Source: Bacillota bacterium
GTDB lineage: Bacteria > Bacillota > Sulfobacillia > JAJZIM01 > JAJZBP01
Assembly (NCBI GenBank): GCA_021798855.1
Contig: JAJZBP010000090.1
Location: 1-8,137 of the forward strand
DNA: 8,137 nucleotides
Direction of reading: 5' to 3'
Position 1 is the first letter of the stretch, and each line of letters opens with the position of its first letter. Made by a program: the position numbers and the translations under genes. Below, piece by piece: positions 1-5,688 of the stretch. A model generated the notes under the pieces. That model was not told where the DNA came from. It searched no databases and saw nothing but the letters and a program-made list of their open reading frames with translations.

Positions 1-8
1 TTGTGTGA

Positions 9-19
9 AGGCCTTTTTT
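9..19 (+). terminator. Possible 3' half of an upstream gene's terminator
   Basis: A GGCC followed by six T residues looks like the closing arm and U-tract of a rho-independent terminator whose other arm would lie before the window starts. It would end transcription of whatever precedes the tRNA pair. Only half of the structure is visible, so this is a weak call. Bases 20-37 contain no convincing promoter for the tRNAs. Confidence 0.25.
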
Positions 20-37
20 GCCGGATATCCAGATTTT

Positions 38-113
38 GGGCCATTAGCTCAGTCGGTAGAGCACGCGCCTTTTAAGCGTGGGGTCGATGGTTCGAGTCCA
101 TCATGGCCCACCA
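38..113 (+). tRNA. tRNA-Lys (anticodon UUU)
   Basis: A full cloverleaf can be folded by eye. The 7-bp acceptor stem pairs 38-44 with 103-109. The D arm is GCTC/GAGC (47-50/59-62). The anticodon stem is 64-68/76-80 with loop CTTTTAA and anticodon TTT at 71-73, which reads the Lys codons AAA and AAG. The T arm is GATGG/CCATC around TTCGAGT. The discriminator is A110 and the CCA end is encoded at 111-113. Genomically encoded CCA is usual in many Bacillota. Only 7 nt separate it from the following tRNA-Leu, so the two are almost certainly made as one transcript. Confidence 0.97.
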
Positions 114-120
114 AAGTTTT

Positions 121-203
121 GCGGGCGTGGCGGAACTGGCAGACGCGTGGGATTTAGGATCCCATGGGAGACCGTGAGAGTTCGATTCTCTCCGCCCGCA
201 CCA
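121..203 (+). tRNA. tRNA-Leu (anticodon UAG)
   Basis: This is a class II tRNA of 83 nt including an encoded CCA (201-203). The acceptor arms GCGGGCG (121-127) and CGCCCGC (193-199) pair perfectly, with discriminator A200. The anticodon stem TGGGA/TCCCA (148-152/160-164) encloses loop TTTAGGA with anticodon TAG at 155-157, so it reads CUN leucine codons. An extended variable region (165-175) and the T arm GAGAG/CTCTC (176-180/188-192) follow. The long variable arm and the A discriminator fit leucine identity. It is the second member of the tandem tRNA pair. Confidence 0.97.
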
Positions 204-289
204 AGGTTTATTTACCCCGCCGGCGTCGATTTCAGTTTTGCCTGCAGGTGCCGTCGGGAGCAGGTCTCAGTCCATGGGACCACAAGTTG

Positions 290-320
290 AAGAGGGTAGT
301 CCAACCCTCTTTTGTGTTCT
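290..320 (+). terminator. Hairpin terminator or attenuator between the tRNAs and tig
   Basis: A perfect 8-bp stem, AAGAGGGT (290-297) with ACCCTCTT (304-311), encloses a 6-nt loop and runs into an interrupted T-rich stretch (TTTTGTGTTCT). It can end the tRNA transcript. If the tig promoter lies upstream of it, it would instead act as an attenuator in the tig leader. The T-tract is broken by G residues, so termination may be partial. Confidence 0.7.
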
Positions 321-374
321 AATGCGGGGTTTTGAAGTCTACTTGGGTGCCGCAGGTGCCAGATGGGGCCGAAC

Positions 375-380
375 AGGAGG
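375..380 (+). promoter_or_regulatory. Ribosome binding site deciding the TTG start of tig
   Basis: A perfect AGGAGG lies 7 nt before the TTG at 388. This favours the TTG over the in-frame ATG at 322, which has no such site. An ATG at 381 abuts the AGGAGG directly, is out of frame and opens only a 7-codon frame. Confidence 0.85.
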
Positions 381-387
381 ATGTGTT

Positions 388-1659
388 TTGCAGGTTCAAG
401 TTGAACTCCCGGATGCGGGAGAAGCCACCTTGAAAGTCGAGGTTGAGGAGACCGAAGTCAGGGTGGCCAAGGAGAAAGCCGCTCGTCTGTTGAGCCAGAA
501 AAGGATTATTCCGGGGTTCCGTCGGGGGAAGGCCCCCCTGAACGTGGTGGAGAGAACTTTTGGAGTGGCGGCTGTACGTTCCGAAACCCTGGACAACCTG
601 TTGCCCGAAGTGGTGCGGCGGGCGATGGACCAAGCCGGAGTTGAGGCTTTTGAGAATCCTGAGGTTGCCGACCTGAACTGGGACGGCGGGTTGTCCCTGA
701 CGGTGAAAGTGCTCAAGCGGCCCGAAGTCAGGTTGGGAGATTACCGGCAAATCTCGTTGGGGTCGGTTGTGACGACCACCGTCAGCGAGGAGGAAATCGA
801 ACAGGCGCTGGAGCGCCTGCGTGAGAGCAGAGCGGAACTGGCCCCGGCGGAAGGCGAAAAAGTGCAGGGAGATTCTTTCGTCTTTTTAGATCTGGAGATT
901 TTCCGGGAGGGGAAACTGGTGGCGGAGGAATCGGCGGACAATGCGTTGGCCGACGTTGCCATGATGACTACGGAATTGCGGGAAGCCATTCTGGGGGCTG
1001 AGGAAGGCGATGAACGGGAAGCCACCGTTCCGGAGAGTGATGGAGGGTTTAAAGTTTGTCGGGCCAGAATCAGGTCGGTCAAGCGGAAAGAACTGCCTCC
1101 CCTGGATGACGAATTGGCTCGTCAGATGGGACCCTACGGCTCGCTGCAGGAATTGAGGGCTTCCTTGGAGAATACCATAAAGAGGAAGAGGGAGTTCATG
1201 CGGCGCGAGGAACGGGAGCGGCAGGTGCTTGACGCTCTGGTTGCCTTGGCCGAAATGCACATTTCGCCGGGTCTCCTGGAGCGGCGCACCGCGGATGCCC
1301 TGGAGAATTTGCTGGGGAAATTGCGACAGGAAAGGCGGAATCCGCCGGATGACCGGGAGGAATTGAGACGCCGCCTCCGTGCTGACGAAGAACTCAAGCT
1401 GCGGCGGGATCTGTCCCTCGAGGCGGTGGCGGCGGCGGAGAAAATGGAAGTTTCGGCGGCCGAATTGGAGATGCAACTCCAGGCGTGGGCCAAAGAAACC
1501 GGAAAACCGCCGGAGTGGTGGAGGGGAAAGTTGGGGGAAGAACATCTGAAGGATCTGCGGCAAATGATCCTTCGCGACAAGGCTCTGGTTTTTCTGTTGG
1601 AGCACGTTGGGATGGAGGACGGCGGGGAGCGAATAGCGGCGGGGCGGGAAGGGGCATAA
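388..1659 (+). CDS. tig: Trigger factor, ribosome-associated chaperone with a reduced PPIase domain
   Basis: Trigger factor binds the large ribosomal subunit at the exit tunnel and shields nascent chains. The protein has 423 residues, close to the family's roughly 430. The N-terminal domain (about 1-115) begins MQVQVELP, like the E. coli start MQVSVE. It carries the ribosome-docking signature GFRRGKAP at 43-50, with Phe44-Arg45-Arg46 equivalent to the FRK motif. Residues about 161-230 correspond to the FKBP-type prolyl isomerase domain, but the MIPGFE.GI motif is not recognisable (MTTELREAI instead) and the aromatic flap is about ten residues shorter, so isomerase activity is doubtful. Residues about 235-410 are the charged, helical C-terminal chaperone arms, followed by a short Gly/Arg-rich tail. 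The start is TTG, placed by the AGGAGG at 375-380 and by homology. The stop lies 5 nt before clpP, so the two are very likely co-translated. The identification is secure; the loss of isomerase activity is inference. Confidence 0.95.
   Translation: MQVQVELPDAGEATLKVEVEETEVRVAKEKAARLLSQKRIIPGFRRGKAPLNVVERTFGVAAVRSETLDNLLPEVVRRAMDQAGVEAFENPEVADLNWDGGLSLTVKVLKRPEVRLGDYRQISLGSVVTTTVSEEEIEQALERLRESRAELAPAEGEKVQGDSFVFLDLEIFREGKLVAEESADNALADVAMMTTELREAILGAEEGDEREATVPESDGGFKVCRARIRSVKRKELPPLDDELARQMGPYGSLQELRASLENTIKRKREFMRREERERQVLDALVALAEMHISPGLLERRTADALENLLGKLRQERRNPPDDREELRRRLRADEELKLRRDLSLEAVAAAEKMEVSAAELEMQLQAWAKETGKPPEWWRGKLGEEHLKDLRQMILRDKALVFLLEHVGMEDGGERIAAGREGA
1649..1654 (+). promoter_or_regulatory. 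Ribosome binding site of clpP, inside the end of tig
   Basis: AAGGGG lies within the last codons of tig, 10 nt before the TTG at 1665. No comparable site precedes the in-frame ATG at 1683. The position implies that clpP is translated by ribosomes arriving from tig. Confidence 0.6.
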
Positions 1660-1664
1660 TAAAT

Positions 1665-2261
1665 TTGAGTTACTTGGTGCCGATGGTGGTCGAACAAACG
1701 AACCGCGGGGAAAGGGCTTACGACATCTATTCCCGCCTCCTCAAGGATCGGATCATTTTCCTGGGGACCCAGGTGGATGACGCCATGGCCAACCTGATCG
1801 TCGCCCAACTCCTCTTTTTGGAGAGCGAAGACCCGGACAAAGATGTCCACATATATATTAATTCACCGGGAGGTTCTATTGACGCAGGGTTGGGGATCTA
1901 TGATACGATGCAATATATCAAGCCTGCCGTCTCCACCATCTGCGTCGGTTCAGCTTCCAGCATGGCGGCCATCCTTTTGGCTGGGGGAACCAAGGGTAAG
2001 CGATTCGCCCTGCCCCATTCCAGGGTGATGATCCATCAGGCGGCGGTGGGAGGAATCGGGGGGAAGGCCACCGATGTGGAAATATACACCCGCGAATTGC
2101 TGAAGGCGCGGGAGACCACCAGCCGCATCCTGGCTTTGCATACGGGGAAAGACTTCGACGAGATCATGCGGGACACGGAAAAGGATTACTTCATGTCGGC
2201 GGAAGAGGCCAAGATTTACGGGCTGGTGGACGCGATCATGGAGGGCAAACTGCCTCAATAG
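1665..2261 (+). CDS. clpP: ATP-dependent Clp protease proteolytic subunit ClpP
   Basis: ClpP is a serine peptidase that forms a double heptameric ring in the cytoplasm. It cuts polypeptides threaded in by a Clp ATPase, here ClpX from the next gene. From TTG 1665 the protein has 198 residues, matching the usual 195-205, and begins MSYLVPMVVEQTNRGER, in register with the Bacillus start MNLIPTVIEQTNRGER. An ATG at 1683 would remove part of the N-terminal axial loop. The catalytic triad is Ser99 (in GSASSMAA), His124 (in VMIHQ) and Asp174 (in RDTEKDYF). The oligomer motif YINSPGGS is at 64-71 and IYDTMQYIKP at 78-87. Two places deviate from the common pattern: SMAA instead of SMGA after the catalytic serine, and QAAVGGIGGKAT where most relatives have QPLGGxxGQAT, one residue shorter. 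No propeptide is evident. It sits between tig and clpX in a tight operon. Confidence 0.96.
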   Translation: MSYLVPMVVEQTNRGERAYDIYSRLLKDRIIFLGTQVDDAMANLIVAQLLFLESEDPDKDVHIYINSPGGSIDAGLGIYDTMQYIKPAVSTICVGSASSMAAILLAGGTKGKRFALPHSRVMIHQAAVGGIGGKATDVEIYTRELLKARETTSRILALHTGKDFDEIMRDTEKDYFMSAEEAKIYGLVDAIMEGKLPQ

Positions 2262-2295
2262 CGGATTGTGGGCGAGCGGGACGAACTGGCCAACG

Positions 2296-2303
2296 GGGAG
2301 GTG
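2296..2303 (+). promoter_or_regulatory. Ribosome binding site of clpX
   Basis: GGGAGGTG precedes clpX. The GGAGG core lies 10 nt before ATG 2312 but only 4 nt before the in-frame GTG 2306, so the ATG is preferred. The ATG start also gives MFKF, the usual start of Bacillota ClpX. Confidence 0.75.
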
Positions 2304-2311
2304 CGGTGGAA

Positions 2312-3580
2312 ATGTTCAAGTTCACGGACGACAAGGGGCAACTGAAGTGTTCCTTTTGCGGCAAGTTTCAGGATCAGGTCAAGCGTTTAATTGCGGGGCC
2401 TGGTGTATACATCTGTGACGAGTGTATTGAACTTTGCAGTGAGATCATCGATGAGGAATTGAACGAAGATGTAGACTTCGAACTCAAGGATGTTCCCAAG
2501 CCCAAGGAAATCAAGCATGTGTTGGACCAGTACGTCATCGGTCAGGAGCGGGCGAAGCAAACCCTGGCGGTGGCCGTTTACAATCATTACAAGCGGATCA
2601 ACATGGGCGGGAAACTGGATGACGTCGAACTGCAAAAGTCCAACATCGTTATGCTGGGGCCGACGGGTTGCGGCAAGACGCTGCTGGCCCAAACCTTGGC
2701 GCGGATACTGAACGTGCCTTTCGCCGTGGCCGATGCGACGTCTCTCACCGAGGCCGGTTATGTTGGAGAAGACGTGGAGAATATCCTGCTCAAACTGATC
2801 CAGGCGGCCGACTACGATATTGAAAAGGCCGAGAAGGGTATCGTCTACATCGACGAAGTCGACAAGATTGCCCGCAAGTCCGAGAATCCCTCGATCACCC
2901 GAGACGTCTCCGGTGAAGGCGTGCAACAGGCCCTCTTGAAGATCCTGGAGGGCACGGTGGCCAGTGTGCCGCCTCAGGGAGGGCGCAAGCACCCTCACCA
3001 GGAGTTCATCCAGATCGACACCACCAACATCCTCTTCATCTGCGGCGGGGCTTTTGACGGGATCGAGAAGATCATCCAAAACCGTAGCGGCAAGAAGGGG
3101 ATGGGTTTCGGCGCCGAAATCAAGGGCAAGCAGGAACAGAAGATCGGCGAGATTCTGGCGCAGATCCTGCCGGAGGATCTATTGAAATTCGGGCTGATTC
3201 CGGAATTCGTCGGGAGGATGCCGGTCATCGTCACTCTGGATGCCCTGGACGAGGAATCCCTGGTGCGGATCCTTTTGGAACCCCGCAATGCCCTGATCAA
3301 GCAATACCAGAAATTGTTCGAAATTGATGGGGTTAACCTGGAATTCAAGGATGACGCCATTCGGGTCATCGCCAAGCAGGCCTTGACCCGCAACACCGGG
3401 GCGCGGGGTCTGCGGGCGATCATCGAGGATCTGATGTTGAACGTGATGTACGAACTGCCCTCCCGCAACGACATTTCCAAGTGCGTGGTCACCAAGGACG
3501 TGGCCCTGAAACGGGAAGAGCCGTTGCTGGTGGCGACGGAGCGTAAACAGTTGCGCAAGAAACAGGAAGAGACGGCGTGA
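2312..3580 (+). CDS. clpX: ATP-dependent Clp protease ATP-binding subunit ClpX
   Basis: ClpX is a hexameric AAA+ unfoldase that recognises tagged or regulatory proteins, unfolds them with ATP and translocates them into ClpP. The protein has 422 residues, normal for the family. The N-terminal zinc-binding substrate domain has Cys13, Cys16, Cys35 and Cys38. The Walker A motif is GPTGCGKT (116-123), with Cys where Ser is common. The pore loop is GYVG (149-152). Walker B is IVYIDEVD (177-184), with Asp181 and Glu182. The RKH substrate loop is at 225-227 and the arginine-finger region is GRMPV (301-305). Sensor 2 is GARGLR (363-368). The ClpP-docking loop reads Met264-Gly265-Phe266 instead of the textbook Ile-Gly-Phe. 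The C terminus is a short charged tail. It lies 50 nt after clpP with no terminator between them, so the protease and its ATPase are made together. A terminator follows the gene. Confidence 0.98.
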   Translation: MFKFTDDKGQLKCSFCGKFQDQVKRLIAGPGVYICDECIELCSEIIDEELNEDVDFELKDVPKPKEIKHVLDQYVIGQERAKQTLAVAVYNHYKRINMGGKLDDVELQKSNIVMLGPTGCGKTLLAQTLARILNVPFAVADATSLTEAGYVGEDVENILLKLIQAADYDIEKAEKGIVYIDEVDKIARKSENPSITRDVSGEGVQQALLKILEGTVASVPPQGGRKHPHQEFIQIDTTNILFICGGAFDGIEKIIQNRSGKKGMGFGAEIKGKQEQKIGEILAQILPEDLLKFGLIPEFVGRMPVIVTLDALDEESLVRILLEPRNALIKQYQKLFEIDGVNLEFKDDAIRVIAKQALTRNTGARGLRAIIEDLMLNVMYELPSRNDISKCVVTKDVALKREEPLLVATERKQLRKKQEETA

Positions 3581-3604
3581 AATCCATGGTCCGGGAAAGG
3601 CGCG

Positions 3605-3636
3605 AAAAGAGGCGGTTCAAACCGGCTCTTTTTTTT
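3605..3636 (+). terminator. Rho-independent terminator after clpX
   Basis: A hairpin pairs 3607-3616 with 3621-3630 (one G-G mismatch at 3612/3625) around a TCAA loop and is followed by an unbroken run of eight T residues (3629-3636). A residues at 3605-3606 can extend the stem. It starts 24 nt after the clpX stop and marks the end of the tig-clpP-clpX unit. Confidence 0.85.
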
Positions 3637-3858
3637 GTCCTTTCTTCCACCACAGCCTAAAACCGCTTCGCCTTCCTTCAAACCACGTGGCGCCGACGGC
3701 ATTAAAAAAGGAGACGGAAGGAACAATACTCTAAACACGGCCCTGCAACCACAGCCGCTTTCGTCACGGCAACCGTCGGCTCCCCCGTACCGGCTCCTTT
3801 CAGATCGCGCGGCTTCCAACCCTCGACCCCCGAGTTTCCCCGCATCCATTCGCAACCC
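3637..3858 (+). other. Gene-free leader region before lonB
   Basis: With the preceding terminator this makes nearly 300 bases between clpX and lonB. The lonB frame stays open upstream to 3635, but that extension has low-complexity Pro/Ser/Arg-rich content unlike LonB, begins inside the terminator T-tract, and has no ribosome binding site. A GGAG at 3710-3713 has no start codon behind it. An 8-base inverted repeat (GCCGACGG at 3692-3699, CCGTCGGC at 3773-3780) is visible, but a match of that length can arise by chance in a region of this size. The region most likely holds the lonB promoter. Confidence 0.6.
3699..3728 (+). promoter_or_regulatory. Candidate sigma-F-like promoter for lonB
   Basis: GCATT at 3699-3703 resembles the -35 element of forespore sigma-F promoters (GYATA type). 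AGGAACAATA at 3719-3728, 15 nt further on, resembles the -10 element (GGnnAnAnT type) with one mismatch in the leading GG. In Bacillus subtilis lonB is transcribed by sigma-F, which is why this was looked for. The same stretch is only a poor match to a sigma-A promoter. Short motifs like these occur by chance, so this is a low-confidence suggestion. Confidence 0.2.
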
Positions 3859-3864
3859 AGGAGG
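3859..3864 (+). promoter_or_regulatory. Ribosome binding site of lonB
   Basis: A perfect AGGAGG lies 10 nt before ATG 3875. It fixes the lonB start at the beginning of the membrane anchor and argues against any longer N terminus. Confidence 0.85.
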
Positions 3865-3874
3865 CAAGCAGAAC

Positions 3875-5578
3875 ATGAGCCTAACGGCGGGCGTCTACAC
3901 GGTTATCCAATTGGTTTTGGCCTTGGTGGTGGGACTCTACGTCTGGACCCTGTTGAAAAGCCAACGGGGAAACAAGAGCGCCGTGGAACGGGAATCACGC
4001 AAGGAGTTGGACAAGATCCGGCGTCTGCGGGAAGTTTCCCTCACCCCTCCGCTTTCGGAGAAAACCCGGCCCACCCACATGGAGGAAATCATCGGGCAAG
4101 CCGAGGGGATTCGCACGTTACGGGCGGCCCTGTGCGGACCCAATCCCCAACACGTGATCATTTACGGGCCACCGGGGATCGGCAAAACGGCGGCGGCGCG
4201 TCTCGTGCTGGAGGAAGCCAAGGGCAACCCGCTTTCGCCTTTCCGCGAAAGCGCCAAGTTCACCGAGATCGACGCCACGGTCACCCGATTCGACGAACGG
4301 GGAATCGCCGATCCGCTGATCGGTTCGGTTCACGATCCGATCTATCAGGGGGCCGGGGCGATGGGAGTGGCCGGCATCCCCCAACCCAAACCGGGGGCGG
4401 TAACCAAAGCCCACGGGGGCATCCTCTTCATCGATGAAATCGGGGAACTGCATCCGACCCAAATGAACAAACTGCTCAAGGTCTTGGAGGATCGCAAGGT
4501 CTTCTTGGAGAGCGCCTATTACACTCCGGAGGATCCCAACATTCCGCGGCACATCCAGGACATTTTCGAAAACGGCCTGCCTGCCGATTTCCGCCTGGTG
4601 GGGGCGACGACTCGCCTGGCTCAGGAAATCGCGCCGGCCCTGCGTTCCCGCTGCCTGGAGATCTTCTTCCGTCCCCTGAATGCGGAGGAGGTGGGACGCA
4701 TCGCCGAAAACGCCGCCGGAAAAATCGGCGGCAGCGTGACGCCGGAGGCCCTGGACTTGATTAAACGCTACGCGGGAAGCGGCCGGGAAGCGGTGAATAT
4801 GGTCCAATTGGCGGCCGGTTTCTCCCTGAGCCGCGGCCAGCGGGTTCAGATCAAGTTGGAGGACATCGAGTGGATCATCAACACCGGTCAGTATGCGCCC
4901 CGACCCAGAGGAAAAGCCGGCGACCGTCCCCAATGCGGGGTGGTCAATGGCCTGGCGGTGGCCGGTCCCAGCGAAGGGTTGCTGCTGGAGGTGGAGGTGA
5001 CCGCCCACCGGGTGACCAAGGGAGCCGGGAGATTGAACGTCACCGGGGTGATCGAAGAGGAAGAAATGAAGGGCTTGGGCGGGAGGTCCATGCGGCGGAA
5101 AAGCACGGCCAGGTCTTCCGTGGAGAACGTGATGACGGTGTTGCGCCGCCATCTGGACGTGGACGTCCGGGACTATGACCTACACGTCAACTTTCCGGGT
5201 GGCGTACCGGTGGAGGGGCCATCGGCGGGAACGGCCATCGCCACGGCCGTTTACTCGGCGGTGACGAATCGCCCGGTGGACAACCAGGTGGCCATGACCG
5301 GGGAAATCTCCATCCGTGGTCTGGTCAGGCCGGTCGGCGGAGTGAAGGCCAAAATCGACGCCGCCGTCCAGGCGGGGCTGAAGAAAGTCCTGATCCCCAA
5401 GGACAATTGGCAAGAGATTTTTCGTGCGGTGGACGGTATCCAGGTTATACCGGTGACCGACTTGGAGGAGATTTTCCGGGAGGCCATTCTGGTCGAACGC
5501 GTCAAAGAGCAAGCGACGTTCGTACCGCTCGAAGTGCCGGCGGAATTGCCGGCCAGTGCCTCCGGGCTGGGCGGTTGA
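3875..5578 (+). CDS. lonB: Membrane-anchored ATP-dependent protease LonB
   Basis: LonB is a Lon-family AAA+ serine protease without the large N-terminal substrate domain of Lon. In Bacillus it is linked to the forespore. The protein has 567 residues, slightly longer than the 552 of Bacillus subtilis. One hydrophobic helix lies at about 6-27, followed by Lys28, Arg31 and Lys34, which predicts an N-terminal anchor with the enzyme in the cytoplasm. The AAA+ module has Walker A GPPGIGKT (98-105), Walker B ILFIDEIGEL (183-192) with Asp187 and Glu188, and the sensor stretch LVGATTR (241-247). The protease domain has the Ser-Lys dyad: Ser450 in EGPSAG and Lys493 in RPVGGVKAK. Long stretches such as FDERGIADPLIGSVHDPIYQ are near-identical to Bacillus LonB, so the family call is firm. 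The C-terminal tail (from about 545) is Pro/Ala/Gly-rich and looks variable. Terminators on both sides suggest its own transcript. Confidence 0.97.
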   Translation: MSLTAGVYTVIQLVLALVVGLYVWTLLKSQRGNKSAVERESRKELDKIRRLREVSLTPPLSEKTRPTHMEEIIGQAEGIRTLRAALCGPNPQHVIIYGPPGIGKTAAARLVLEEAKGNPLSPFRESAKFTEIDATVTRFDERGIADPLIGSVHDPIYQGAGAMGVAGIPQPKPGAVTKAHGGILFIDEIGELHPTQMNKLLKVLEDRKVFLESAYYTPEDPNIPRHIQDIFENGLPADFRLVGATTRLAQEIAPALRSRCLEIFFRPLNAEEVGRIAENAAGKIGGSVTPEALDLIKRYAGSGREAVNMVQLAAGFSLSRGQRVQIKLEDIEWIINTGQYAPRPRGKAGDRPQCGVVNGLAVAGPSEGLLLEVEVTAHRVTKGAGRLNVTGVIEEEEMKGLGGRSMRRKSTARSSVENVMTVLRRHLDVDVRDYDLHVNFPGGVPVEGPSAGTAIATAVYSAVTNRPVDNQVAMTGEISIRGLVRPVGGVKAKIDAAVQAGLKKVLIPKDNWQEIFRAVDGIQVIPVTDLEEIFREAILVERVKEQATFVPLEVPAELPASASGLGG

Positions 5579-5599
5579 GAAGATCAGAGGAAGATTACC

Positions 5600-5633
5600 G
5601 GCCAGGCTGACATAAACTGGCCTTTCTTTTTTT
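5600..5633 (+). terminator. Rho-independent terminator after lonB
   Basis: The 6-bp stem GGCCAG (5600-5605) with CTGGCC (5617-5622) has an 11-nt loop and is followed by TTTCTTTTTTT. The stem is short, so some read-through into lon is possible. Confidence 0.7.
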
Positions 5634-5634
5634 A

Positions 5635-5662
5635 TTGAGGTTTTATAAAATGACGGTATACA
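5635..5662 (+). promoter_or_regulatory. Candidate sigma-A promoter for lon
   Basis: TTGAGG (5635-5640) and TATACA (5657-5662), 16 nt apart, each match four of six consensus positions. They lie between the lonB terminator and the lon ribosome binding site, where a promoter is expected. A TATAAA at 5644-5649 is a better -10 by sequence but has no fitting -35. No CIRCE (HrcA) inverted repeat or CtsR heptad repeat is visible here. Confidence 0.3.
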
Positions 5663-5671
5663 GTTTTCCGC

Positions 5672-5680
5672 AAGGGGAGG
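5672..5680 (+). promoter_or_regulatory. Ribosome binding site of lon
   Basis: AAGGGGAGG lies 8 nt before ATG 5689. It excludes the in-frame upstream candidates, TTG 5635 and ATG 5650, which lack such a site and would add residues absent from Lon. Confidence 0.8.
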
Positions 5681-5688
5681 TAGCAGCC

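Noticed and set aside
1..37. Promoter for the tRNA pair (TTGTGT and GATATC)
   Set aside because: Both elements match only three of six consensus positions, so I do not support the call.
322..387. Longer N terminus for trigger factor from ATG 322
   Set aside because: The extra 22 residues have no counterpart in the family and there is no ribosome binding site before ATG 322, whereas AGGAGG fits TTG 388.
381..404. A 7-codon upstream open frame starting at ATG 381 and overlapping the tig start
   Set aside because: The AGGAGG abuts this ATG with no spacing, so initiation there is unlikely.
886..1605. Long - strand open frames opposite tig
   Set aside because: They are antisense shadows, mutually overlapping in several frames and without recognisable domains or ribosome binding sites.
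3692..3800. Possible structured RNA in the lonB leader (GCCGACGG/CCGTCGGC and AAAGGAG/CTCCTTT pairings)
   Set aside because: The two pairings cross each other, and matches of 7-8 bases are expected by chance in about 220 bases. No known riboswitch pattern is visible.
3635..3874. N-terminal extension of LonB, or a small separate gene before lonB
   Set aside because: The frame begins inside the clpX terminator, is Pro/Ser-rich with no homology I recognise, and has no initiation site. The membrane anchor starts at ATG 3875 as in other LonB proteins.
204..5688. Heat-shock operators (CIRCE of HrcA, CtsR heptad repeats) before tig, lonB or lon
   Set aside because: I looked for TTAGCACTC/GAGTGCTAA and for tandem GTCAAA-type repeats in the intergenic regions and saw none.
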